A model generated the notes under the pieces. That model did not search any database. It was not told the DNA's origin and was given only the letters and a program-made list of their open reading frames with translations. The position numbers and the translations under genes are program-made. This document shows positions 7,519 to 14,408 of a stretch of DNA of 15,131 nucleotides, piece after piece. Source of the DNA: an uncultured Marvinbryantia sp. Its GTDB lineage: Bacteria > Bacillota > Clostridia > Lachnospirales > Lachnospiraceae. The number at the start of each line of letters is the position of its first letter. Position 1 is the first letter of the stretch. The stretch covers positions 1 through 15,131 of the forward strand of contig CAKRRF010000049.1 in the NCBI GenBank assembly GCA_934394985.1. The letters are read 5' to 3'.

Positions 7519-9120
7519 CTATCGCTCCCATTTATCACATAATGCATCGATCTGGTCAGCAAACTTCGCCAGATCCTTATTGGCTCCGCCCTCGTTGCGG
7601 CGGATCACAGCCAGCAGCCGCTGTCCTGCTGCCAGCAGTCTGTCATAGACGGTATTTTTCCGGCTGCCCGGCGCATATTCCTTCTTCGGAATCGGGATAC
7701 CTGTCGTTGCCTTGACATAACGGTTCTGTACAAGATCATAGATCGTACCGCTATATGGTGCATCCGCATCCAGGCCCAGTTCTGTACGGATTCTTGCGGT
7801 AAAGGCCGTGCAGGCATCATCATCCCCATGATTGACAAAGACCTTATCCGGCTTCTTTTCAAAAGAAGCGATCCATCTGTACAGTCCTTTGTCATCCGCA
7901 TGTCCGCTGATACCGGACAGTATGTGAATCTCAGCCTGCACCTCGATTTCTTCGCCAAACAGCTTCACATGCTTTGCTCCTTCGACCAGCGCCCGGCCCA
8001 ATGTGCCGTTGGACTGATATCCGACAAACAGAATGGTACATTCCTTTCTCCACAGATTGTGCTTCAGATGATGCTTGATACGACCTGCATCACACATACC
8101 GCTGGCCGAAATAATCACCTTTGGCTTTTCATTAAAATTGATCAGCTTGGATTCGTCTCCTGTGATCGCGGTCTTCAGTCCCGGAAAACCGATCGGATTG
8201 ATGCCTTTATTCACCAGCTCCAGTGCCTCTTCATCAAAATCCTCCATCTGCTCCATGAAGATTCTGGTGGCCTCAATCGCCAGCGGGCTATCCACATAGA
8301 CTTCAAAATGCTCATGTCCGTGGATCAGCTTATCTTCCTTGATCTTACGGATAAAATACAGCATTTCCTGCGTACGACCCACCGCAAATGCCGGAATGAC
8401 TACATTGCCGCCCCGGTCAAAGGTTCTCTGTATCACATTCGTCAGATCCTTGATGTAGTCCGGTCTCGGTCCGTGGCTGCGATTGCCATACGTGGACTCC
8501 ATCACCACATAATCCGCACTCTTCAGATACTGCGGATCCCGGATCAACGGCTGGTTTTCATTTCCGATATCACCGGAAAATACGATCTTTTTCTGTATCC
8601 CGTCTTCCTCTATCCATACTTCAATAGAAGAAGATCCCAGTAAATGTCCTGCATCCACAAACTGGATCGTGATCCCGTCTGCTATGATCTGCTTTTCCAG
8701 ATACCGGCATCCCACAAAGCATTTCATGACTCCCTGTGCATCTTCTACGGTATACAATGGCACATAGGCTTCTTTTCCGGCTCGTTTTCCCTTACGGTTG
8801 CGCCATTCTGCCTCGAACATCTGAATATGCGCGCTGTCTCGAAGCATGATATCACACAGCTTTTCTGTGGCTTCCGTAGCAAAAATCTGTCCCCGAAATC
8901 CATTTTTGTATAACAGAGGAAGCTTTCCGGAATGATCAATGTGAGCGTGTGTCAACAGCACCATATCTACCTCACCGGGCGCAACCGGCAGCTCCTCATT
9001 TACAAAAGTATCTACTCCCTGCTCCATTCCACAGTCAATCAGGATCTTCTTTCCACATGCCTCCAGATACGTACAGCTTCCGGTCACCTCATGTGTGGCA
9101 CCTAAAAATGTAAGCCTCAT
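7519..9120 (-). CDS. MBL-fold beta-CASP RNA-processing metallo-hydrolase
   Basis: A 533-residue protein with the complete metallo-beta-lactamase plus beta-CASP set. It has HAHIDHSG at 58-65 (H58, H60, D62, H63), GHLLGSSSIEV at 159-169, SGDIGNENQPL at 182-192 (D184), ESTYGNRSH at 208-216, IPAFAVGRTQEML at 242-254, SASGMCDAGRIKHHL at 338-352, SGISGHADD at 402-410 (H407), and NHGDDDA at 430-436. This is the CPSF73/Ysh1-like family of two-zinc RNA endo- or exonucleases; the bacterial physiological RNA target is not established. All metal ligands appear present, so it should be active. A C-terminal tail of about 60 residues is extra. The ATG at 9120 has GGAGGAGGA 5 nt upstream. It leads a likely operon with the lipid kinase (3-nt gap) and the secreted protein. 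Confidence 0.94.
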   Translation of the reverse strand: MRLTFLGATHEVTGSCTYLEACGKKILIDCGMEQGVDTFVNEELPVAPGEVDMVLLTHAHIDHSGKLPLLYKNGFRGQIFATEATEKLCDIMLRDSAHIQMFEAEWRNRKGKRAGKEAYVPLYTVEDAQGVMKCFVGCRYLEKQIIADGITIQFVDAGHLLGSSSIEVWIEEDGIQKKIVFSGDIGNENQPLIRDPQYLKSADYVVMESTYGNRSHGPRPDYIKDLTNVIQRTFDRGGNVVIPAFAVGRTQEMLYFIRKIKEDKLIHGHEHFEVYVDSPLAIEATRIFMEQMEDFDEEALELVNKGINPIGFPGLKTAITGDESKLINFNEKPKVIISASGMCDAGRIKHHLKHNLWRKECTILFVGYQSNGTLGRALVEGAKHVKLFGEEIEVQAEIHILSGISGHADDKGLYRWIASFEKKPDKVFVNHGDDDACTAFTARIRTELGLDADAPYSGTIYDLVQNRYVKATTGIPIPKKEYAPGSRKNTVYDRLLAAGQRLLAVIRRNEGGANKDLAKFADQIDALCDKWER

Positions 9121-9148
9121 TGCTTCCTCCTCCCTCGTTTTTTCATCG

Positions 9149-9184
9149 CAAAAAACGGGATATACTTTACTTAAAGTATACCCC
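9149..9184 (-). terminator. Palindromic terminator between the unknown gene and the beta-CASP gene
   Basis: TATACTTTA (9161-9169) and TAAAGTATA (9172-9180) are perfect inverted arms around CT, extended by GGG (9157-9159) against CCC (9182-9184) past one mismatch. On the minus strand this hairpin is followed by GTTTTTTG (plus 9149-9156), a good intrinsic terminator for the gene ending at 9219. Being a near-perfect palindrome just upstream of the beta-CASP gene, it could also be an operator. A small CGGTA/TACCG stem lies at 9199-9216. Confidence 0.75.
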
Positions 9185-9218
9185 ATTCTTTTCTGATTCG
9201 GTAGTTCTTTTTACCGTT

Positions 9219-10175
9219 TTATAAACTTTTAAGGATTGACGGTTCTGCCATACGTGGTACATAATATCCGGATATGCACAGTCCTGCATGTTCTCCTGTC
9301 GCAAAAAAATGCCGGTGTGGATCGCCCACTAAAATGGCTTTGATTGTCTCTGCCGGTGTATTTTCGGTTCCCACCAGATACCTGGCAAATCCCCTCTCTC
9401 CTGTTTCTTTCAAAGCGGTCAGTTCAAATGATGATAAGTCCTTATCTCCCAGTCCGACCAGGCGCAGCTGTTTTTGATGCTGCCTGATCAATTCCATAAC
9501 CGTTCCACTGTTCTCGCTTCCCTCTTCCTCTTTTTCTGCTGAAGCGAACAGAAGATGACCGTCCATGAATTGCTTCTGCCCTCTGCGGTTCTGGCGTTTG
9601 CATAAAGTAAAATCATTGTAAAGAAGACAGCGCATCTCACAGGTCAGCTTATCATGATCTGCTTTGGCCATGCATTCCATGTCCTCTGCTTCCGGTTTGA
9701 TACTGGTCAGGCATTCTTCCAGATCCGGTGTTCCTTTTGCATCTGCATGATAAAATGCCAGTGTACGATTCTCGCTGCTTCCGATCGGTACGATCTGGAG
9801 AAGTTCTCTGCAAAGCTGCAGCTTCGTCTCTTCTTTTATGACACGAACCTGTTCTGCACCTGCCTGCAGCAGCAAAGAGCTCACCTGTTCTTCCATGACG
9901 CCTTCCGGGAACATCACTTCTGCAACCCGACATGCCCGGGCTGTCCGACAGGCACGTTCCACAGCCGCCGGTGCATAATCTCCCAGAATCAGCAAGTGAT
10001 ATGCATTTGCCTCGGACGCATAAGAGTCGCCTTTTTCGGTACAGACAGAGCCGCCCGCCAGATATAAAAAGCACAAATCTTCCTTCTCCTCGTTCATCTG
10101 ATTGCGGATGCTTCCGCTATAACACAGGCCTTCCGTCACTTTATGAAACAGATATCGATAATACTTTGCTCTCAT
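9219..10175 (-). CDS. Unrecognised cysteine-rich cytoplasmic protein
   Basis: 318 residues from the ATG at 10175, which has AAGGGAG 5 nt upstream; a longer frame to 10277 lacks support. I do not recognise the family. There is no signal peptide or membrane segment. It has about 12 cysteines, including C-x3-C-x8-C at 179-192 in a basic stretch. It alternates short hydrophobic strands and helices (LCFLYLAGGSV, YHLLILGDY, VAEVMFPEGV) and ends with ETIKAILVGDPHRHFFATGEHAGLCISGYYVP. The strand-helix pattern and the phrase HLLILGD could reflect a degenerate metallo-hydrolase domain lacking the HxHxDH ligands, but this is weak inference. It is upstream of, and co-oriented with, the beta-CASP gene, separated by a terminator hairpin. 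Confidence 0.75.
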   Translation of the reverse strand: MRAKYYRYLFHKVTEGLCYSGSIRNQMNEEKEDLCFLYLAGGSVCTEKGDSYASEANAYHLLILGDYAPAAVERACRTARACRVAEVMFPEGVMEEQVSSLLLQAGAEQVRVIKEETKLQLCRELLQIVPIGSSENRTLAFYHADAKGTPDLEECLTSIKPEAEDMECMAKADHDKLTCEMRCLLYNDFTLCKRQNRRGQKQFMDGHLLFASAEKEEEGSENSGTVMELIRQHQKQLRLVGLGDKDLSSFELTALKETGERGFARYLVGTENTPAETIKAILVGDPHRHFFATGEHAGLCISGYYVPRMAEPSILKSL

Positions 10176-10223
10176 TTTCTCTCCCTTATCCTTTTCGCAA
10201 CAGGGAGCTTCCCTCAGGATCCT

Positions 10224-10264
10224 GCAGAATGAAAGGTAATGTATGGGGAAAACAGTCATTCTGC
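10224..10264. repeat. Inverted repeat in the gap 10176-10390
   Basis: GCAGAATGA (10224-10232) and TCATTCTGC (10256-10264) are perfect 9-bp arms around a 23-base loop, with one more pair possible past a G-T. It sits about 50 nt upstream of the unknown gene on the minus strand. Nearby are the small palindrome CAGGATCCTG (10215-10224) and an AGGGA/TCCCT stem. No T-run follows, so it is not an obvious terminator. Otherwise I see no gene in this 215-bp gap. Confidence 0.4.
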
Positions 10265-10390
10265 GGATCTGCAGCATGCTTTCTGTTATTTACTGCCAGA
10301 CTCCTTTTCACCCTTCGAAAGCTCCGTGTGCGATTCTCTTTTCTCTATATTCTAAGATTATCAGTTACACTTTCTCTTTCCCTGGGTTAC

Positions 10391-10912
10391 TTACTCATCG
10401 TGGCCATCGCCGAAATAGATGCCGTTGGTATAGCTCACATTGCTTTCCATAATCGTTCCAAAACGAGCAATGTGGCCGGCACGCATACGATAGTAATATC
10501 CTGGTTCTACAAAAATATTGATACTGTAAGATAAATTATAAGCATCATTCCCTCTTACTTCTTTAGACCAGATGGTGTGCCAACTGCCACTGTCTGTCAG
10601 CTGATCTACATATAAGCCAAGATATAGTTCATCACAAGTCCTGTACGCAGCTGTATATCCTCCTACGCTGGCAATATCCTTATCGGCCCTGGAAATAGAG
10701 CATCCACCCTCTGCCAGATAATCACCATGTGGTGCAATTCCGTAGTCAGGACTAAATGCACAATCTCCCAACGTTAATTTTGATCCATCAATGGTCATGC
10801 CTGGCAAAAAATTCGCCCCAGTATCTTCTGCTGATGCAGAGATCGTAAACAAACTCAGCATCATCAACACTCCCATCCATAACGATCTCCATCGTCTTCT
10901 TTTTTCTGTCAT
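10391..10912 (-). CDS. Small secreted protein of unknown function
   Basis: 173 residues with a clear signal peptide: MTEKRRRWR, hydrophobic SLWMGVLMMLSLFTIS, cleavage near ASA-E. The mature part, about 145 residues, has two cysteine pairs' worth of residues (C in GDCAF, GGCSIS, RTCDEL) and is probably all beta. Tyr- and Gly-rich strands such as GGYTAAYRTCDELYLGLYVD and VEPGYYYRMRAGHIA end in YTNGIYFGD. It resembles small secreted clostridial proteins that I recall under the name DUF6147, unverified. There is no membrane anchor or sortase motif. The ATG at 10912 has AAGGAG 9 nt upstream. It follows the anti-sigma-like gene by 86 nt on the same strand and could be part of its regulon; function is not inferable. 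Confidence 0.8.
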   Translation of the reverse strand: MTEKRRRWRSLWMGVLMMLSLFTISASAEDTGANFLPGMTIDGSKLTLGDCAFSPDYGIAPHGDYLAEGGCSISRADKDIASVGGYTAAYRTCDELYLGLYVDQLTDSGSWHTIWSKEVRGNDAYNLSYSINIFVEPGYYYRMRAGHIARFGTIMESNVSYTNGIYFGDGHDE

Positions 10913-10998
10913 GTTCTTTTTCTCCTTCCCCTTTTGTTTTACATTACATAGATAAATACGGTTCCAGATTCATTTCATGACAGTTTTTTATAAAAAAT

Positions 10999-12054
10999 TT
11001 AAAAAAAGATTGAAGCTATCAATTTTGTGAATTCTTCTTTCGGCAATTCACCTATAATATGATAATATGTATTATCATATACAAATTCTGTCATATATTT
11101 CTTTCCCAAATCACCACTTATTTCAACTGCTTTTATTGTCCCAATTCCAGATGAGATTTCAAATATATTTTTAACATTTCCATCCTTTATACTACCTTTG
11201 GCTGTTCCAATCTCCTCTTTATACATAACAATCGTCAATATCGCATCCTTGTATGTATAATAAAGATCTGCTCTATTTGTTTTTGTGTCGATTTCATATC
11301 CATCAAATTCTAGATCCTCCACTTCGTACATAAATCTCACTGGCTTGATTCCTAATTCTTCCTCTATCTCAGCATAAGCGGCATTTTGTGCCATATACAC
11401 ATTTGCGCGATCTGTTTCATTATCTACCTGCACCAGTGCCTCTTTCCCTATCCAGGTATTGATCACGTTCACGATCCTTGTCCGGTTTGCCTCTGTGCTG
11501 ACTCCCACGAAGAACACGCAGGCCAGTACCGCTGCATTTGCCAGCAGGCGCATCGCCCACCGGTGCTTTCTCTGGTTCTTCATGCGTTTTCGACCGATTT
11601 CCAGTGCCTTACGGTCTTCTTCACTGAGGAATTCTTCCGGGCGGTATTCCGCAATCTTCTGATCCTCATATTTCACGCCCATTGCCTGTTCCAGTTCTTC
11701 CGGGTGTCTGAAATGCTCGGATGATTTCGGTGTCTCTTCCATCTCCTTTGTCCTGTCAGCTTCTGCATCCACAGTCTCTTTTTCTGTTTTCACGCCATCC
11801 AGTTCTGCTGCTTTTTGCAGAATGCGGTCAAACAGATCCGGAGACGGCTCTGCGTCTGCCAGTTCCGGATGAGCTGCCTGCAGCGCTTCTTCCCGCTTCA
11901 CATCCTCATCCATCTCTTCTCGGAACATCTGATCCAGAAAACGGTCTTCTTCTGTCTCTTCCGGCCATTCCTTTCCCATCAGGAACTGCCTGTAAAATTC
12001 CTCATCTGACAACTGATCCTTCTGTTGTCCCAATGTTCCCCATCTGTCTTTCAT
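10999..12054 (-). CDS. Anti-sigma factor-like membrane protein with DUF4367-type C-terminus
   Basis: 351 residues. The cytoplasmic N-terminal half (1-166) is very acidic and helical, with sigma-binding-like segments (FYRQFLMGKEW, SPDLFDRILQKAAE, EFLSEEDRKALEIGRKRM). A single membrane segment follows a basic patch: RKHRWAM then RLLANAAVLACVFFVGV at 169-185. The outer domain (about 190-351) includes IEEELGIKPVRFMYEVEDLEFDGYEI and ends in FVYDNTYYHIIGELPKEEFTKLIASIFF, the style of DUF4367 domains found after clostridial ECF sigma factors (family knowledge). Likely role: hold the sigma factor at 13340-13855 at the membrane until a signal. Unusually, murG lies between them on the other strand. The 3' third is much more AT-rich than the 5' part. 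Ribosome site AAGGGA is 9 nt before the ATG. Confidence 0.82.
   Translation of the reverse strand: MKDRWGTLGQQKDQLSDEEFYRQFLMGKEWPEETEEDRFLDQMFREEMDEDVKREEALQAAHPELADAEPSPDLFDRILQKAAELDGVKTEKETVDAEADRTKEMEETPKSSEHFRHPEELEQAMGVKYEDQKIAEYRPEEFLSEEDRKALEIGRKRMKNQRKHRWAMRLLANAAVLACVFFVGVSTEANRTRIVNVINTWIGKEALVQVDNETDRANVYMAQNAAYAEIEEELGIKPVRFMYEVEDLEFDGYEIDTKTNRADLYYTYKDAILTIVMYKEEIGTAKGSIKDGNVKNIFEISSGIGTIKAVEISGDLGKKYMTEFVYDNTYYHIIGELPKEEFTKLIASIFF
11057..11080. repeat. Perfect 11-bp-arm palindrome inside the anti-sigma gene
   Basis: ATATGATAATA (11057-11067) and TATTATCATAT (11070-11080) are exact inverted arms around TG. It lies in the codons for the YDNTYYHI segment near the 3' end of the gene, about 145 bp upstream of the small secreted protein's start. 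It may be chance in AT-rich coding sequence or a binding site. Confidence 0.5.
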
Positions 12055-12070
12055 CTTCTTAAGTCCCTTC

Positions 12071-12098
12071 TTGACTTTTACCCTCAGTAGTATAAGAT
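12071..12098 (+). promoter_or_regulatory. Candidate murG promoter
   Basis: TTGACT (12071-12076) and TAAGAT (12093-12098, 4 of 6 to TATAAT) are separated by 16 bp. It lies upstream of murG in the gap shared with the divergent anti-sigma gene. No equally good promoter was found there for the minus strand. Confidence 0.4.
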
Positions 12099-12107
12099 AA
12101 ATATATG

Positions 12108-12137
12108 TGCAGCCGGAATGTCATGTTCCGCCCTGCA
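12108..12137 (+). promoter_or_regulatory. Leader hairpin upstream of murG
   Basis: TGCAG (12108-12112) pairs with CTGCA (12133-12137), and CGGAA (12114-12118) with TTCCG (12126-12130), with a 7-base loop. It is followed by AAA, not a T-run, and the murG ribosome site GGAGG is at 12151-12155. It would be in the 5' leader if the promoter above is right. Confidence 0.4.
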
Positions 12138-12162
12138 AAATCTTCAATACGGAGGTTCGTCC

Positions 12163-13236
12163 ATGAAACGAATTATCTTAACCGGCGGTGGTACTGCCGG
12201 CCATGTTACACCTAATATTGCATTGCTCCCTCGTCTCAAAGAGCTTGGTTATGATATTCAGTATATCGGTTCTTACGAGGGGATCGAGAAAAAATTAATT
12301 GAAGAAATGCAGATCCCCTATTATGGCATTTCTTCCGGTAAGCTTCGTCGTTACTTTGACCTGAAAAACTTCAGCGACCCGTTCAAGGTTCTGAAGGGCT
12401 ATGCCGAAGCGCGCAAATTAATGAAAAAATTAAAGCCTGATATTGTCTTTTCCAAAGGCGGATTTGTTTCTGTTCCGGTGGTGATGGCCGCACACCGCGC
12501 CCATATTCCGGTTATTTGTCATGAATCCGATATGACACCAGGTCTTGCCAACAAGCTGACAGCTCCTTTTGCTACCAAAATCTGCTGCAACTTCCCGGAG
12601 ACTGTCAAGTATCTTCCGGCCGGAAAAGCGGTTCTGACCGGTTCTCCGATCCGTCAGGAGCTTCGCAGCGGTGATCCGGAGGCAGCCCGCAGATTCTGCG
12701 GATTTACTTCAGACAAACCGGTACTTATGGTCATCGGTGGCAGCCTTGGCTCTGCCAATGTGAACAATGCCGTTCGTGAGATTCTGCCACAGCTCCTTCC
12801 TGATTTTCAGATCGTACATCTGTGCGGAAAAGGTAAGCTGGATTCCTCTCTCACCGGTACAAAGGGCTATGTACAGTTTGAATATATCAAAACAGAGCTG
12901 GCTGATTTATTTGCTTTCGCAGATGTCGTCGTATCCAGAGCCGGTGCCAATGCCATCTGTGAACTGCTGGATTTACGTAAACCGGCACTTCTGATCCCGC
13001 TTGGCTCCAATGCCAGCCGCGGTGACCAGATCCTGAATGCAGAGTCTTTCCGCAGCCAGGGCTTCTGTGAAGTGCTGACCGAGGATGATCTGACCTCCCA
13101 GCGTCTGCTGGACACCATCCATGATCTCTATGATCATCGCGATACATACATTCACGCTATGGAAAAAAGTCAGCTGAGCAATGCCATCGAGACCATCACC
13201 GGTCTCATTGAAAGCTGTGTGAACAGTTCACACTAA
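12163..13236 (+). CDS. murG: UDP-GlcNAc:undecaprenyl-PP-MurNAc-pentapeptide GlcNAc transferase
   Basis: 357 residues, normal for MurG. It transfers GlcNAc to lipid I to make lipid II on the inner face of the membrane, the last cytoplasmic step of peptidoglycan precursor synthesis. The N-terminal donor-independent domain has GGGTAGHVTPNIAL at 8-21 and FSKGGFVSVPVVMAAHRAHIPVICHESDMTPGLAN in the middle, the G-rich loops that hold the acceptor lipid. The C-terminal domain has VIGGSLGSANVNNAV and SRAGANAICELLDLRKPALLIPL, where the Glu is expected to bind UDP-GlcNAc, then SRGDQILNA. The ATG at 12163 has GGAGG 7 nt upstream; a longer frame from 12118 would start inside the leader hairpin. It stands alone, outside any mur/fts cluster, on the opposite strand to both neighbours. 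Confidence 0.96.
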   Translation: MKRIILTGGGTAGHVTPNIALLPRLKELGYDIQYIGSYEGIEKKLIEEMQIPYYGISSGKLRRYFDLKNFSDPFKVLKGYAEARKLMKKLKPDIVFSKGGFVSVPVVMAAHRAHIPVICHESDMTPGLANKLTAPFATKICCNFPETVKYLPAGKAVLTGSPIRQELRSGDPEAARRFCGFTSDKPVLMVIGGSLGSANVNNAVREILPQLLPDFQIVHLCGKGKLDSSLTGTKGYVQFEYIKTELADLFAFADVVVSRAGANAICELLDLRKPALLIPLGSNASRGDQILNAESFRSQGFCEVLTEDDLTSQRLLDTIHDLYDHRDTYIHAMEKSQLSNAIETITGLIESCVNSSH

Positions 13237-13261
13237 CACTGCTTTTCCACTGATCTTTTTC

Positions 13262-13326
13262 AAAAAATGTCGGATCTGACCGGACGATATCAGCAGATAT
13301 CCCAGCCAGTATCCGGCATTTCTTTT
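13262..13326. terminator. Bidirectional terminator between murG and the sigma factor gene
   Basis: AAATGTCGGAT (13265-13275) pairs with ATCCGGCATTT (13311-13321) with one G-U pair, and an inner GATATC/GATATC stem sits in the loop. TTTCTTTT follows on plus and TTTTTTG on minus, so it can end both converging genes. Confidence 0.75.
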
Positions 13327-13339
13327 ATCCATTCCCACT

Positions 13340-13855
13340 CTACTTCAGTTCCTTATATTCCTCCCCAAAGCGCTTCTTCAGGAACTGTCTGCCTCTGCAA
13401 AGTCTGGCTCGCAGTAAATCAATGGATATTCCCTTTTCGGCAGCTACTTTCGCCGGTGGAATATTCAACATACAGACTTCATATACCGCATCGTACCAGT
13501 CACGGTTCTTTTCCTTTAATTCCATCAGTACCTGTCTCAGGAACTCCTTCCTGCTTATTTCTTTTGCTACATCTACCTCATAACAGTAGACTGTTTCATT
13601 TTCTTCTATTTGCGCATGATCAACTAACTGTGATTTATTTTTGCGGAAATAATCTGACACCAGATGCTTTGCAACCTGCAGAAGCCATCCCCGCTCTGCA
13701 CCTTCGATTACCGTTTCCCGGTATTCCAGATACTTCAGAAATGTCTGCTGACAAATATCTTCCGCCAACTCATGGTCGTTTGTACGAAGCAATACCGCGT
13801 GGAAAATCAGTCGATAATTGTCCTGAAAAACCTCGTGGAATGATTCGGCCGTCAT
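13340..13855 (-). CDS. ECF-type RNA polymerase sigma factor
   Basis: 171 residues, two-domain sigma without regions 1 and 3. Region 2 spans about 8-74: NYRLIFHAVLLRTNDHELAEDICQQTFLKYLEY then GWLLQVAKHLVSDYFRKNK, which contains the -10 recognition and core-binding helices. Region 4 spans about 115-165: WYDAVYEVCMLNIPPAKVAAEKGISIDLLRARLCRGRQFLKKRF, a helix-turn-helix for the -35. The ATG at 13855 has AAAGGA 5 nt upstream. The likely partner is the anti-sigma-like protein 1.3 kb downstream, with murG between on the other strand. A strong hairpin lies directly upstream of its ribosome site. It ends at a terminator shared with murG. Target promoters are unknown. The sigma family call is secure and the ECF class very likely. 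Confidence 0.92.
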   Translation of the reverse strand: MTAESFHEVFQDNYRLIFHAVLLRTNDHELAEDICQQTFLKYLEYRETVIEGAERGWLLQVAKHLVSDYFRKNKSQLVDHAQIEENETVYCYEVDVAKEISRKEFLRQVLMELKEKNRDWYDAVYEVCMLNIPPAKVAAEKGISIDLLRARLCRGRQFLKKRFGEEYKELK

Positions 13856-13872
13856 AATCTTCCTTTCTCTAC

Positions 13873-13913
13873 ATAAGATGAGACCACAGTTTCTGTTTGC
13901 GGTCTCGTCTTAT
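13873..13913 (-). promoter_or_regulatory. Strong hairpin upstream of the sigma factor start
   Basis: ATAAGATGAGACC (13873-13885) and GGTCTCGTCTTAT (13901-13913) form a 13-bp stem with one G-U pair around a 15-base loop. It lies about 5 nt upstream of the sigma gene's ribosome site, and 30 nt past the HIT gene stop, on the minus strand. No T-run follows on minus, so it does not look like a plain terminator for HIT. On plus a T-rich stretch follows, but no plus-strand gene ends here. Confidence 0.6.
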
Positions 13914-13944
13914 ATGTATTTTCTATTTTTTTCCTGTCCGCAGA

Positions 13945-14355
13945 TTATCTGCCGAACTTGTTCAATACTTCTTCTTTTACTTCCTCTGTCAGTGTACCAG
14001 GCTTCCAGGTAACACCCACTTTGTCATGCTTCATTCTCGGAATCAGATGTATATGGAAATGAAATACTGTCTGTCCTGCTGCCTCATGATTATTCTGCAC
14101 CACGTTGATACCGTCACATCCCAGTACGGCTTCCATTTTTGTCGCCATTTTCTTTGCCAGAACAAATGCTTTTGCTACCAGATCATCCGGCATGGCAATG
14201 ATGTCTGCATAATGCTCTTTTGGAAGAATCAGCATATGTCCCTTTGCCGCAGGTCCTACATCCAGGATCACCTTAAAATCATCATCTTCATAGACTACTG
14301 CAGATGGAATATCTCCTGCTAAAATTTTACAAAAAATACAGTTCTGATCTGTCAT
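13945..14355 (-). CDS. HIT family (histidine triad) nucleotide hydrolase
   Basis: 136 residues, typical of the Hint-like HIT family. The catalytic triad HFHIHLIPR is near residues 98-106, preceded by NVVQNNHEAAGQTV. The N-terminus has CIFCKILAGDIPSAVVYEDD, where the two cysteines may bind zinc with later histidines, and KGHMLILPKEHYADI follows. Such enzymes cleave nucleoside phosphoramidates or adenylates through a histidine nucleotidyl intermediate, as a soluble dimer. The ATG at 14355 has TAGGAGGA 7-8 nt upstream, and a good promoter lies at 14409-14436. The sigma factor gene follows 89 nt downstream on the same strand and might be read through. The substrate cannot be predicted. Confidence 0.95.
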   Translation of the reverse strand: MTDQNCIFCKILAGDIPSAVVYEDDDFKVILDVGPAAKGHMLILPKEHYADIIAMPDDLVAKAFVLAKKMATKMEAVLGCDGINVVQNNHEAAGQTVFHFHIHLIPRMKHDKVGVTWKPGTLTEEVKEEVLNKFGR

Positions 14356-14408
14356 GTTTTTGTTCCTCCTACGTATATATTTATATAAGCGCTTTTATCT
14401 TATACCAT

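Noticed and set aside
7828..8643. Plus-strand 271-residue reading frame antisense to the beta-CASP gene
   Set aside because: It lies wholly opposite a gene with complete motifs, and its own sequence shows no recognisable domain.
9121..9186. N-terminal extension of the beta-CASP protein by 22 residues
   Set aside because: It runs through the terminator palindrome. The ATG at 9120 has a very strong ribosome site and starts the typical MRLTFLGA strand.
12887..13147. Minus-strand frames inside murG
   Set aside because: They are overlapping shadows opposite conserved MurG motifs, with no ribosome sites of note.
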